NCBI GenBank assembly: GCA_030425925.1
Contig: JAUHZO010000018.1
Location: 1 to 64,000 of the forward strand
Direction of reading: 5' to 3'
Origin: Alphaproteobacteria bacterium
Lineage (GTDB): Bacteria; Pseudomonadota; Alphaproteobacteria; Rhodobacterales; Rhodobacteraceae
Length of the DNA stretch: 64,000 bases
Shown here: one piece after another, positions 17,211 to 26,055 of the stretch
Layout: each line of letters begins with the position of its first letter
Position numbering within the stretch: position 1 is the first letter of the stretch
Program-made: the position numbers and the translations under genes
Notes under the pieces: model-generated
The model's input: only the letters and a program-made list of their open reading frames with translations
Database searches by the model: none
Told to the model about the DNA's origin: nothing

Positions 17211-17855
17211 ATGTCCGATTACACGCCGCCGCAGGGCGAGATCCCGGTTATTTTCGAAGACAGCCATGTCCTTGCCGTCGACAAGCCCGCCGGGCTCTTG
17301 TCGGTTCCCGGCAAGGGCGCGGCGCTGGCCGATTGCATGATCGCACGGCTGACGCGGGCCTTTCCCACCGTGCGGCTGGTGCACCGGCTGGACCGCGACA
17401 CGTCGGGTGTGATGGTCTTTGCCCTGAGCGAACATGCGCAGCGCCATCTGGGCCAGCAGTTCGAGGCGCGGAAGACGAAAAAGACCTATGTCGCCCGGGT
17501 GGCCGGGCGGCTGGAGCCGAAAACCGGCACGGTCGATCTGCCGTTGACCGTCGACTGGCCGAACCGGCCGCGCCAGATGGTGTGCCACGAGACGGGAAAG
17601 CCTTCGGTGACCGACTGGAAGGTGCTCAACGCCAGCGACGCGGAAAGCCGCGTGCGGCTGTTCCCGCTGACCGGGCGCAGCCACCAGTTACGCGTCCACA
17701 TGCTGGCGCTGGGCCATCCGATCCTGGGCGATCCGCTCTATGCGGCCGAGACGGCCGGGGACCATCCGCGCATGATGCTGCATGCCGAAGAGTTGCGGCT
17801 CAGCCACCCCGAAAGCGGGGTGGGGTTGAAGTTCCGGGTGGCGGCGCCGTTCTAG
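17211..17855 (+). CDS. RluA-family pseudouridine synthase
   Basis: Converts uridine to pseudouridine in rRNA or tRNA. The 214-residue protein is one catalytic domain without the S4 RNA-binding domain, like RluA itself. The catalytic-aspartate motif HRLDRDTSGVMVFAL lies near residue 57-71, and GRSHQLRVHMLALGHPILGDPLY closes the family pattern. ATG at 17211 begins just before the strand IPVIFEDSHVLAVDKPAG; a longer frame from 17025 overlaps the upstream gene in another phase and is rejected. Confidence 0.88.
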   Translation: MSDYTPPQGEIPVIFEDSHVLAVDKPAGLLSVPGKGAALADCMIARLTRAFPTVRLVHRLDRDTSGVMVFALSEHAQRHLGQQFEARKTKKTYVARVAGRLEPKTGTVDLPLTVDWPNRPRQMVCHETGKPSVTDWKVLNASDAESRVRLFPLTGRSHQLRVHMLALGHPILGDPLYAAETAGDHPRMMLHAEELRLSHPESGVGLKFRVAAPF

Positions 17856-17910
17856 TCAGTCCGGATGTCGCGTCTGGATGGTCCGTCGGGACGGCGAGGG
17901 GCGCTGCCCC

Positions 17911-17950
17911 TCGCGCTCCCCGGGGTATTTTCCGCCCGAAAAAGCCATGG
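17911..17950. repeat. Degenerate dispersed intergenic repeat
   Basis: CCCCGGGGTATTTTCCGCCC followed by GAAAAA, in the 162-base gap between the convergent pseudouridine synthase and aldehyde dehydrogenase genes. It resembles the TATTT block near 7147, 8491 and 13690 but is less well conserved. The hairpin potential (GGGCGAAAA-like arms) could give a terminator for both genes. Confidence 0.35.
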
Positions 17951-18017
17951 GCGGTGCGCCCTTGTCCCGAGGCGGGATGACGTGGGGCGGGCGGCGTCAG
18001 GCGCGGGCCGGACGCAC

Positions 18018-19457
18018 TTACTCCGCCGCCCAGCCCGACACCGCCTTGACCTCGACGAAGTCGTGGATGCCCCAGCTGCCGCCCTCGCGCCCGTTGCCCG
18101 ACATCTTCATGCCGCCGAAGGGCGAGCCTGCGCCGCGCGCCTCGCCGTTCATTTCGACCATGCCGGAGCGCAGCAGCCGGGCCAGACGCACGCGGCGCGC
18201 ATCGTCCTGGCTTTGCACGTAGTTCGTCAGTCCGTAAGGCGTGTCGTTGGCGATGCGCACGGCCTCGTCCTCGTCCTCGAATTTCAGGATCGACAGGACC
18301 GGGCCAAAGATCTCTTCGCGTGCGATGGTCATGTCGTTGGTCACGTCGGCAAAGACGGTGGGGCGGACGTAGAAGCCCTTGTTGAACCCGTCGGGCCGCC
18401 CGGTGCCGCCGGCAACCAGCCGCGCGCCTTCGTCTATCCCTGTCTGGATCAGGTCCTGGATCTTCTGCCATTGCGTGCCGTTCACCACCGGCCCGATATG
18501 GCGGCCTTCTTCCGAGGCGGGGCCAACGGCGACCTTGGCGGCCACCGCAGCCGCCTCCTCGACCACGCGGTCATAGATCGAGGCCTCGACCAGCATGCGC
18601 GAGGGCGCGTTGCAGCTTTGGCCGGTGTTGTTCATCATGTGCAGCACGCCGCGCTTGACGGCCTTTTCGTCGGCATCGGCAAAGATCAGGTTCGCGCCCT
18701 TGCCGCCCAGTTCCAGGTGTACGCGCTTCAGCGTGTCCGCGGCGGCGATGGAGATCAGCCGCCCCGCGCGGGTCGATCCGGTAAAGCTGACCATGTCCAC
18801 GTCGGGATGGCGGGACAACTGGCTGCCCACGCCCGCCCCGTCGCCGTTCACCAGATTGAACACGCCGGGCGGAAGGTCGGCGGCGTCCATGATCTCGGCA
18901 AAGATCATCGCGTCAAGCGGGCTTTCCTCGGACGGCTTCAGCACCATCGTGTTGCCGGCAACCAGCGCGGCCCCGACCTTGAGCGTGATCTGGTTCATCG
19001 GCCAGTTCCACGGGGTGATCAGTGCGCAGACGCCCACGGCCTCGTGGATGATCCGGTCATTCGGGGCGTGATCGCCCAGCGGCGCTTCCCAGGGAAACGC
19101 CTTGGCGGCGGCGATGAAGTTCTTCAGATGCCACAGCCCGGCACCCACCTGCTGGGTCTTCGCCATGTCGATGGGCGCCCCCATCTCGACGCTGATGGCC
19201 GGCCCAAGGTCTTCGGCCCGTGCCTTGTAGGCGGCATAGACCCGCTCCAGCGCGGCGATGCGGTCTTCGACGGGGGTGGCCATCCAGCCGGGCAGGGCGG
19301 CCCTGGCGGCGGCGACCGCAGCATCGGTATCGGCCTGGCCACCCAGGGCGATCACGGCGCAGGGCTCTTCGGTCGAAGGGTCGATCACGCTGTGCTGCGT
19401 GCCCTCCCGCGCGTCCTGCCAGGTGCCGTTGATATAGAACTGGCGTTTCTCGATCAT
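18018..19457 (-). CDS. NAD(P)-dependent aldehyde dehydrogenase
   Basis: Oxidises an aldehyde to the acid. Of 479 residues, the family marks are TPWNWPMNQ near residue 155, FTGSTRAGR near 230, the catalytic Glu in LELGGKGAN near 253, and the catalytic Cys in NTGQSCNAPSR near 287. ATG at 19457 is preceded by GGAGATGCACC; an open frame from 19628 has no support. It stands alone, divergent from the peroxiredoxin gene, so both promoters lie in a 185-base gap. The substrate cannot be told from sequence. Confidence 0.9.
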   Translation of the reverse strand: MIEKRQFYINGTWQDAREGTQHSVIDPSTEEPCAVIALGGQADTDAAVAAARAALPGWMATPVEDRIAALERVYAAYKARAEDLGPAISVEMGAPIDMAKTQQVGAGLWHLKNFIAAAKAFPWEAPLGDHAPNDRIIHEAVGVCALITPWNWPMNQITLKVGAALVAGNTMVLKPSEESPLDAMIFAEIMDAADLPPGVFNLVNGDGAGVGSQLSRHPDVDMVSFTGSTRAGRLISIAAADTLKRVHLELGGKGANLIFADADEKAVKRGVLHMMNNTGQSCNAPSRMLVEASIYDRVVEEAAAVAAKVAVGPASEEGRHIGPVVNGTQWQKIQDLIQTGIDEGARLVAGGTGRPDGFNKGFYVRPTVFADVTNDMTIAREEIFGPVLSILKFEDEDEAVRIANDTPYGLTNYVQSQDDARRVRLARLLRSGMVEMNGEARGAGSPFGGMKMSGNGREGGSWGIHDFVEVKAVSGWAAE

Positions 19458-19574
19458 GGTGCATCTCCTGTTGCTGTTCCGCGCAGGACGACCGGAAAAC
19501 CCTGCCGTTCTTGTTTGCCCGCCCGGGTTTTGCGGCACTCTGTCACCCCTTACGTTCAGCGGCAAGGCGGGGCC

Positions 19575-19602
19575 TTTACATCGCAACTTTCGAATGTATC
19601 TA
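19575..19602 (+). promoter_or_regulatory. Possible sigma-70-type promoter of the peroxiredoxin gene
   Basis: TTTACA at 19575-19580 and TATCTA at 19597-19602 are separated by 16 bases, 41 bases upstream of the peroxiredoxin start, in the most AT-rich part of the gap. This is a pattern match only. No clear OxyR-type site is visible. Confidence 0.35.
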
Positions 19603-19642
19603 GACCCGTAGAACCGAACAACACGCAAGGAAAGGACTTCTC

Positions 19643-20296
19643 ATGGGCCTGCGTATCAACGACGAAATGCCGAACCTGCACGTGGTCACCGACCAGGGCG
19701 CATACGACCTGCATGACTGGATCGGCGACAGCTGGGCGATCCTGTTCTCGCACCCCAAGGACTTCACCCCCGTCTGCACCACCGAATTCGGGGCCGTGGC
19801 GCAACTGGCCGACGAATGGGCCAAGCGCGGCACCAAGGTGATGGGCATCTCGGTCGACGGTGTCGAAGAGCACAAGCAGTGGAAAGGCGATATCGAAAAG
19901 ACCGCCGGTGCGCCCGCCGGTTTCCCGATCATCGCCGACGAGGACCTGGCCGTGTCCAAGGCGCTCGACATGCTGCCGGCCGAAGCCTACCTGCCCGACG
20001 GCCGCACGGCGGCAGACAGCGCCTCGGTGCGTTCGGTGTTCATCGTCTCGCCCGACAAGAAGGTACAGCTGATCATGACCTACCCGATGTCGGTGGGCCG
20101 CAACTTCGCCGAAGTGCTGCGCGCGCTCGACGCACTGCAGGCGACTTTTGGCACGCCCATCGCGACGCCCGCCAACTGGGAACACGGCCAGGACGTCATC
20201 GTCGCGCTGTCGCTGACCGATGACCAGGCGCGCGAGACGTTCGGCGAGATCGACGTCGTGCTGCCCTACCTGCGCAAGACCAGGATGCCGGCCTAA
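19643..20296 (+). CDS. 1-Cys peroxiredoxin (Prx6 class)
   Basis: Reduces hydrogen peroxide and organic hydroperoxides in the cytoplasm. The 217-residue length and the PKDFTPVCTTEFG motif with peroxidatic Cys45 place it in the Prx6 class, which lacks a resolving cysteine in the same position as 2-Cys enzymes. The C-terminal dimer extension (NWEHGQDVIVALSLTDDQA) is present. AAGGAAAGGA lies before the ATG. Its last four bases overlap the end of a convergent methyltransferase gene. Confidence 0.93.
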   Translation: MGLRINDEMPNLHVVTDQGAYDLHDWIGDSWAILFSHPKDFTPVCTTEFGAVAQLADEWAKRGTKVMGISVDGVEEHKQWKGDIEKTAGAPAGFPIIADEDLAVSKALDMLPAEAYLPDGRTAADSASVRSVFIVSPDKKVQLIMTYPMSVGRNFAEVLRALDALQATFGTPIATPANWEHGQDVIVALSLTDDQARETFGEIDVVLPYLRKTRMPA

Positions 20297-21069
20297 GCGG
20301 CCCGAGTGACGTGAAAACTGATGCGGCTGGTGGCAAAGTAATAGCGACCGGCCGCATCCTCGGCGGCGAGATCCTCGGCCCAGTCGTCAAGCTCGTCGTC
20401 GCTGATCGTACCGGCACCGCGCACATAGGCGTCGACGAGACCCATGGCCATGCCACTGTAGCTGCCGTCATGGCGCGTCAGGTGCAGAATCGGAAAGGCG
20501 CTGATCCCGGTCACTTCCAGCCCCGCCGCGCGCAGCTGCGGCGCAAGATGCCGGGGCAGGCTGATATGGGCGCAATGCGGCTCGAACGCGCGCAGGACGC
20601 GGGTCATGCGCGCGGCGTCCCCGGCATGCCAGGCCAGCGTGCGCCAGTCCGACGCCATGACCAGCCCGCGCCCGCCGGGTGACATCACCCGGGCGAATTC
20701 GGTGCAGAACGCCGCAATGTCGGGCACGTATTCGGCGGTTTGCGTGCTGACCACGACGTCAAAGCTGCCATCGTCAAAGGGCAGATCGGTCGCGTCGGCC
20801 TCGAAATAGCGCACGCCACGGCTGCGCGCCTGGGCGCGCGCCACCATTTGCGGCGACAGGTCGATGCCCGTCACCTGTCCCGACGCGCCCGCCCGCACCG
20901 CCATGTCCTCGGCCAGAAAGCCCGGCCCGCTGCCGATATCCAGCACGGTTTCTCCGGGGCGGATATCCAGACGCGTCAGCGTATCCGCCCGTTGCGCCAC
21001 CACGTCGCGGCCAAGATACACGGCCTCCAGCCGTTCCGACGCCGCCTCATCATATGCCAGTGCCGCCAT
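20293..21069 (-). CDS. Class I SAM-dependent methyltransferase
   Basis: Transfers a methyl group from S-adenosylmethionine to an unknown small molecule. The 258-residue protein has the SAM motif VLDIGSGPGFLAEDMA near residue 42, the acidic strand VTGIDLSPQMV, and the FEADATDLPFDDGSFDVVVS segment typical of the UbiE/arsenite-type Methyltransf_11 group. It runs tail to tail into the peroxiredoxin gene with a 4-base overlap. No neighbour points to the substrate. Confidence 0.85.
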   Translation of the reverse strand: MAALAYDEAASERLEAVYLGRDVVAQRADTLTRLDIRPGETVLDIGSGPGFLAEDMAVRAGASGQVTGIDLSPQMVARAQARSRGVRYFEADATDLPFDDGSFDVVVSTQTAEYVPDIAAFCTEFARVMSPGGRGLVMASDWRTLAWHAGDAARMTRVLRAFEPHCAHISLPRHLAPQLRAAGLEVTGISAFPILHLTRHDGSYSGMAMGLVDAYVRGAGTISDDELDDWAEDLAAEDAAGRYYFATSRISFHVTRAA

Positions 21070-21207
21070 GTCTTGTGTCCAATCCGTTCTGCTATCAGCC
21101 CCAAGGGTAACACAGGTCCGGCCCTGTGGGCGACGCGTTCTGAAAGTGTTGTTCCCCCGAACGGTGGCGGGGCGCGACGGCCAGCGCCCGTCAGTCCGGC
21201 CAAACCT

Positions 21208-21477
21208 TCAGGACGCCGGATCGCGCGTGTTCGACCGTTTGAGGTTGCGCGCGAGCCGGGGCGCGGCGAACGCCGTGAAATGGCGGACTTCGGGCCGCTT
21301 GTGCGCGCTGGGGGATGTCAGCAGCCAGACCTGCAATTCGGCGCCCGGCGGCGGGTCAAAGCAGCGCACCAGGTTGGGATTGGCATCGCCCACCGTCACG
21401 GGGAAAGGGGCGATCCCTTGCCCGGTCTCGGCCGCCATCATCAGGTCATTGACCGTCGCACAGCGCGCGATGTTGCG
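21208..21477 (-). pseudogene. C-terminal remnant of a LysR-family regulator
   Basis: About 89 codons ending at a TGA at 21208 resemble the end of a LysR effector-binding domain: a CATVNDLMMAAETGQGIAPFP segment (helix then the usual GxGIA-lP turn), a NLVRCF strand, LQVWLLTSPSAHKRPEVRHF and a closing helix. The open frame continues upstream to 22065, but that part is antisense to the DUF924 gene and loses all LysR similarity. No DNA-binding half is nearby on either strand. A deletion or rearrangement seems to have joined it to the DUF924 gene. Confidence 0.6.
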
Positions 21478-21513
21478 CCTCTTGCTTGGGAAATGGTTGA
21501 GGAGCAGGACACA

Positions 21514-22083
21514 ATGCGCCTCCATATCGTCGGAAAACTCCGCGGGAAGCGTGTGTTTGGCGGCATGGACCAGACGATCTGCCGGGACTTCGCCGAACTG
21601 ACCAGGGCCGCGGCCCGAAGCGAACCGGATCACTGGGCAGAGACCGCAGAGGGCCGGATGGCACTGCTGATCGCGCTGGATCAATTCCCCCGATCCCTGT
21701 GGCGCGACACCCCTCTGGCCTATGCGCAGGACATCAAGGCGGCCAGGCTTGTGATCGAAGGCGTTGCAAACGGTCACTTCGCCGCTGCGAAACCGTGGGA
21801 AAAGCTGTTCTACACGATCGCGCTCTACCATTGCGAGGGGCCGGACCATCTGGAGCGGCTGACACGTGTCGAAGAACTGACGGAGGTGATCATCGCCGAG
21901 TTGCCGGCGCACCTGGCCCATTCTGCCGAGGTCCTGCGCGGGCAGAACGCCCGCGGACGCGCCATCATCACGCAATTCGGCCGGCATCCGCATCGCAAAG
22001 ACCATTTCGGACGGCTGTCCTCCGCCGCAGAGGAGGACTATATCGCAAAAGGCGATTTTCCGCATCTTCCCAAGGCCGAGTGA
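21514..22083 (+). CDS. DUF924 family protein
   Basis: Alpha-helical protein of unknown function, 189 residues from this start. The core HWAETAEGRMALLIALDQFPRSLWRDTPLAYAQD near residue 45-80 is the DUF924 signature, followed by KPWEKLFYTIALYHCEG. The usual N-terminal FWF segment is not evident, so the first 20 residues may be a replaced or shifted N-terminus next to the LysR remnant. The ATG at 21514 follows GAGGAG by nine bases; an ATG at 21493 is the alternative. Confidence 0.7.
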   Translation: MRLHIVGKLRGKRVFGGMDQTICRDFAELTRAAARSEPDHWAETAEGRMALLIALDQFPRSLWRDTPLAYAQDIKAARLVIEGVANGHFAAAKPWEKLFYTIALYHCEGPDHLERLTRVEELTEVIIAELPAHLAHSAEVLRGQNARGRAIITQFGRHPHRKDHFGRLSSAAEEDYIAKGDFPHLPKAE

Positions 22084-22335
22084 CAGATTGCGAGGGCGCC
22101 CCGGGGAGACGCGTGTCGTCTGTCATGACCGTGGGCTGGCGTGGTCGTGAACGGCACGCGCCTGCAGGGTCCCTGCGCTGCCGACACCTGAACACGTGCA
22201 GCCGCCGCCATCAAGGGATGCAACAGACCAACCGGCCCGGACCCGCCGTATGCCGGTCTGCGCCCTGAAGACACGGCACCCGATCAAGTGTGCGGGTGCT
22301 TCCCATCGGGCCAATCCGGTGCCATAGACCATCCC

Positions 22336-23361
22336 ATGAACACGCCTTTCACGCTTGGCGGCGTCGATGTCCCCCCGGGCACCCGCCGCACCGTCGATCT
22401 GCCCGTTTCGGTCATGTCCGACCACACGCCGGTCACGCTGTCGGCCCATGTGATCCATGGCCGCCGCCCCGGCCCGGTGGTCTTTGTCTCTGCGGCCATT
22501 CACGGTGACGAGGTGATCGGGGTAGAGATCGTGCGCCGCCTGCTGAACGCCGCCCCCGTGCACCGGCTGGCGGGGACGCTGATCGCCGTGCCCGTGGTCA
22601 ACGCGTTCGGCTTCCTCAACCATTCGCGCTATCTGCCCGACCGGCGCGACCTGAACCGCTCGTTCCCCGGCCATTCCGAAGGCTCTCTGGCGGGGCGTCT
22701 GGCGCATCTCTTCATGGAAGAGATCGTCGCCCGTTCGGACGTGGGGATCGACCTGCATTCGGCCGCGCAGGGCCGCGAGAACCTGCCGCAGATCCGCCTC
22801 ACGCCCGGCGATGCGCGGCTGCTGGAACTGGCCCGCGCCTTTGCCGCGCCGGTGACGCTGCTGTCGAAGACCCGCGAAGGTTCGCTCCGCGGCGTCGCCG
22901 ACCGGCGCGAGGTCGACATCCTGCTGTATGAGGCGGGCGAAGGGCGGCGGTTCGACGAATTTGCCGCCCGCGCCGGGGTGGCGGGCATCCTGCGCGTGAT
23001 GGCGCATCTGGGCATGGTCGGGACAAAGGGCATCCCCAAGCCGCGCAACCTGCCGATCTTCTGCGAGCACTCCCACTGGGTCCGTGCGCCCATGGGCGGG
23101 CTGGTGCGCACCCTGCGCGCCAGCGGCGACGTGGTGGAGCCGGGCACCGTGCTGGGCGTCGTGGCCGATCCGTTCGGCGAGACCGAGACCGAGGTGAAGA
23201 GCGATCACGCCGGCATCGTCATCGGCCGTGTCACCCATCCGGTGGTGAACGAGGGCGATGCCCTGTTCCACATCGCCGAGCCGCGCGAAGACACCGCCGC
23301 CGACGACTTTGCCGAACATCTCGAAGTGCCGGTGCTGTTCGACGAGGACGAGATCATCTGA
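22336..23361 (+). CDS. Succinylglutamate desuccinylase/aspartoacylase family metallohydrolase
   Basis: Zinc-dependent amidohydrolase of the M14-like AstE/AspA group, 341 residues. It has the zinc-binding HGDE in SAAIHGDEVIG near residue 57 and DLHSAAQG near 143, with the RDLNRSFPG segment between them as usual. The last 90 residues are a beta-rich lipoyl-like domain (GLVRTLRASGDVVEPGTVLGVV). The substrate is unknown; members of this branch often sit with osmolyte genes, but no such neighbour is seen here. ATG at 22336 begins just before the first strand. Confidence 0.85.
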   Translation: MNTPFTLGGVDVPPGTRRTVDLPVSVMSDHTPVTLSAHVIHGRRPGPVVFVSAAIHGDEVIGVEIVRRLLNAAPVHRLAGTLIAVPVVNAFGFLNHSRYLPDRRDLNRSFPGHSEGSLAGRLAHLFMEEIVARSDVGIDLHSAAQGRENLPQIRLTPGDARLLELARAFAAPVTLLSKTREGSLRGVADRREVDILLYEAGEGRRFDEFAARAGVAGILRVMAHLGMVGTKGIPKPRNLPIFCEHSHWVRAPMGGLVRTLRASGDVVEPGTVLGVVADPFGETETEVKSDHAGIVIGRVTHPVVNEGDALFHIAEPREDTAADDFAEHLEVPVLFDEDEII

Positions 23362-23422
23362 ACCCGCCTTGCGCCGCCCCGCCCGCCTTGGCAGGGTCGC
23401 GCGGCTGCCACAGGAGAGCCCC

Positions 23423-24211
23423 ATGCCCGTCACCCTTGCCACCTGGAACATCAACTCCGTCCGCCTGCGCGCACCCCTGGTGGAGCGTCTGCTGACCGAA
23501 GAGGCCCCGGACATCCTGTGCCTGCAGGAAACCAAGTGCCCGGTGGACAAGATCCCCGCCGAACGCTTTGCCGCGCTGGGCTACACCCACATGGTGGCGC
23601 GCGGGATGAAGGGGTATAACGGCGTGGCGATCCTGTCGCGCCTGCCCATCGAGGACGCGGGCGGGCAGGATTTCGCGGCGCTGAACCACCCGCGCCACGT
23701 GGCCGCCCGGCTGGAGTCGGGCGTGGTGATCCACAACTTCTACGTGCCTGCGGGCGGCGACGTGCCGGACCGCGACAAGAACGTGAAGTTCGGGCAGAAG
23801 CTGGATTACCTGGCCGAGATGCGCGACTGGTTCCACGGGGCGCGGCCCGAAAAGGCGATCCTCGTGGGCGATCTGAACATTGCGCCGCTGGAGGACGACG
23901 TGTGGTCGCACAAGCAGTTGCTGAAGGTGGTCAGCCACACGCCGGTGGAGGTCGCGGCTTTGGGGGCGGTGCAGGACGCCGGCGGCTGGGTTGATCTGAC
24001 CCGCCGCGACATCCCCGACGGCAAGCTCTATTCCTGGTGGTCTTACCGGGCCAAGGACTGGGACGCGGCGGACAAGGGGCGGCGGCTGGACCATATCTGG
24101 GCCACGCCCGACATCGCTTCGGCCGGGGGCGACAGCCGGGTGCTGCGCGCGGCGCGGGGGTGGGAGCAGCCCTCGGACCACGCGCCGGTGTTTGCGCGTT
24201 TCGACCTCTGA
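23423..24211 (+). CDS. xthA: Exodeoxyribonuclease III
   Basis: Base-excision repair AP endonuclease and 3'-5' exonuclease. The 262-residue protein shows the EEP fold signatures in order: LATWNINSVRLR, ILCLQETKCP (metal-binding Glu), VGDLNIAPLEDDV, and the C-terminal SDHAPVFARFDL with the catalytic Asp-His. ATG at 23423 follows AGGAGAG. It lies 61 bases after the aspartoacylase-like gene on the same strand and may share its transcript. Confidence 0.93.
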   Translation: MPVTLATWNINSVRLRAPLVERLLTEEAPDILCLQETKCPVDKIPAERFAALGYTHMVARGMKGYNGVAILSRLPIEDAGGQDFAALNHPRHVAARLESGVVIHNFYVPAGGDVPDRDKNVKFGQKLDYLAEMRDWFHGARPEKAILVGDLNIAPLEDDVWSHKQLLKVVSHTPVEVAALGAVQDAGGWVDLTRRDIPDGKLYSWWSYRAKDWDAADKGRRLDHIWATPDIASAGGDSRVLRAARGWEQPSDHAPVFARFDL

Positions 24212-24275
24212 CCCCAAGGTTGCATCCCCGCCCCACCCATCGCATCCTGCGCGCACCATCCCGCCGGAGCGCCTG

Positions 24276-25880
24276 ATGAACGACGCAGACAAAGCCTTCG
24301 CCGCCGCCGTGGCCGAGATCGACCGCGCGAAAGCGGAGGGGTGGGAGACGTTGGACTTTCTTCCATCGAGATTCGACAGTTTAGAGCGTTTGCCCGCTGA
24401 AATTGCCGACCTGCATCAGGTGCGGAACCTGGACCTCGGCAATACTTCTATAACAGACCTGACGCCGCTCTCCGGTCTAACGAGACTGAGGCGGTTATGG
24501 ATGGATGGGGCGAGCGTGACGGACCTGACACCGCTTTCCGGTTTGACGGAACTGCGGGAACTGAGGCTGGACAGTACTGCTGTAAAAGACCTGACGCCGC
24601 TTGCAGGTTTGAAAGGGTTGTTGGACCTGCGTTTGCGGGAAACTGAAGTAACGCATCTTGAGGCGCTTTCCAGAATGACGGGGTTGCGGGAAATATGGTT
24701 GGGCGGGACAGAAATAACGGACCTGACGCCGCTCTCATCTTTGGCGCAGCTTACCGTGCTGGATTTGGAGGGCGTGGGTGTTACAGACCTCACGCCTCTC
24801 TCCGGTTTGAAAAACTTACATGAGCTATCGCTACTTGGAACCGGCGCAACTGATTTGCGGCCATTGCGTGCCTTGCATAAACTTGTGGAAGAACCTTTTG
24901 GCAACGGCCTGATTTTTCACGGGAGCGCCGCCTGCGCCGGCGATCCGGAGATCGCGCGGATTTCGGAGATCGAGGACAACAGCGACCGTGCGCGGGCGTT
25001 GTTTGACTATCTGGCGGATTGGGTGCCGCCGGGTGAGGATCACATGCCAAGCGACAATCAGATCGAGGCAGCCCTGCACGAGCCGATCTTGTCCGCCTCG
25101 TTGGCAGAGATCGAGGAGCAGTCAGATCAGTTTCACGCAACGGCGCTTGTGGATGCGCCTGCCAAGGCAGTGGACCGGCGCCACGTCGATCTTGTCGGGA
25201 ACCTTGACTTCATTTCAGACAGGATGAGCGCGGCGTCGGTCGAGAACAGGCTGGGCAAAGACGTTCGTCAGAACTTCAAGGACTATCGGGAGTTCATCAG
25301 GCAGGAGCCCATCAATGGGCGCATCTTGTCATTCCTCGCGAAGGGCATTCGCGATGTCTTCAACGATCCATATACTTCTGACGCCCTCGATGCTTTCGAC
25401 CGGTCTCAGCTTGGAGGTTTCCTGAGCGAACATGACGCCTTGCTTCGGGAATACTATCCAGACGCGTTGCGGGGCGCATCGTATGAAACACATACCCCTC
25501 CCCAGCAGTTGGTCGAAGAAATGCCTCTGCGATTGCAGGCGGCACGGGACATCTTGAAGGCACCTGAGGCGGAGCATGTCTTTGCTCCCAGCGTCAGTGA
25601 TGCCCTGGAAATGTTGTACCGTCGCGAAGAGGGTGCGCGGCGGGGATATCTGACCGCTTCGGACGAGGCGCGTCGAGAGGCGGCTGGCAAGGAATTGCAG
25701 GCCGTCTCTGTTCTGGTCACGGCGTATCTGGGGCGCATTCAGGCACGCCTGACTCAATGGTTGAAGCGGACAGGGCAATGGAGCCTGGCACAGGTAGAGT
25801 TTGCGAAGGAAAACCCCGTGACCGTCGGAGGGGGGTGTCGAGTCTGGGGGCCGGGGTCATCTGGGTTCTTGGCAAACTGA
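24276..25880 (+). CDS. Leucine-rich-repeat protein, C-terminus frameshifted
   Basis: The 534-residue product has about seven 22-residue repeats between residues 46 and 205, of the type LxxLxLxxTxVTDLTPLSGL, as in internalin-like bacterial LRR proteins. A 330-residue mostly helical part follows, which I do not recognise. Near residue 519 the frame crosses six G (25830-25835) and ends in a low-quality tail. In the minus-one frame the sequence continues for 33 codons to a TGA at 25936 and encodes a hydrophobic segment (LGAGVIWVLGKL, then FEGFWKLIGSF). The repeat part is visibly less GC-rich than its neighbours, a sign of transfer. Function unknown. Confidence 0.75.
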   Translation: MNDADKAFAAAVAEIDRAKAEGWETLDFLPSRFDSLERLPAEIADLHQVRNLDLGNTSITDLTPLSGLTRLRRLWMDGASVTDLTPLSGLTELRELRLDSTAVKDLTPLAGLKGLLDLRLRETEVTHLEALSRMTGLREIWLGGTEITDLTPLSSLAQLTVLDLEGVGVTDLTPLSGLKNLHELSLLGTGATDLRPLRALHKLVEEPFGNGLIFHGSAACAGDPEIARISEIEDNSDRARALFDYLADWVPPGEDHMPSDNQIEAALHEPILSASLAEIEEQSDQFHATALVDAPAKAVDRRHVDLVGNLDFISDRMSAASVENRLGKDVRQNFKDYREFIRQEPINGRILSFLAKGIRDVFNDPYTSDALDAFDRSQLGGFLSEHDALLREYYPDALRGASYETHTPPQQLVEEMPLRLQAARDILKAPEAEHVFAPSVSDALEMLYRREEGARRGYLTASDEARREAAGKELQAVSVLVTAYLGRIQARLTQWLKRTGQWSLAQVEFAKENPVTVGGGCRVWGPGSSGFLAN

Positions 25881-25952
25881 CACCCGTGTTTGAAGGCTTC
25901 TGGAAATTGATCGGTTCGTTCACTTTGCCCTTCTGACCCGGCGCAACCGGCA

Positions 25953-25982
25953 AGGTACGGCGGGGTGAACCCCGCCCTACGG
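25953..25982. repeat. Dispersed palindrome GGCGGGGT-ACCCCGCC, copy 2
   Basis: Arms at 25959-25966 and 25969-25976 with a two-base loop and CCCTACGG on the right flank. It lies between the LRR gene and cnoX, 17 bases beyond the restored stop of the LRR frame. It may act as a terminator or transcript end-protector. Confidence 0.85.
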
Positions 25983-26055
25983 TGTTGGGGCCTTGCAACT
26001 CGGGGCGGGCTGCGCCATCTAGCCGGTTAAACTCACCGCAACGGCGGAGGCGGAC

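Noticed and set aside
21478-22065. Upstream part of the minus-strand frame that ends in the LysR remnant
   Set aside because: Antisense to the DUF924 gene and without LysR similarity; only the last 89 codons are considered real.
24420-24890. Regular 66-base periodicity that could look like a repeat array
   Set aside because: It is the coding pattern of 22-residue leucine-rich repeats; units vary at the third codon positions and there are no spacers, so it is not a CRISPR array.
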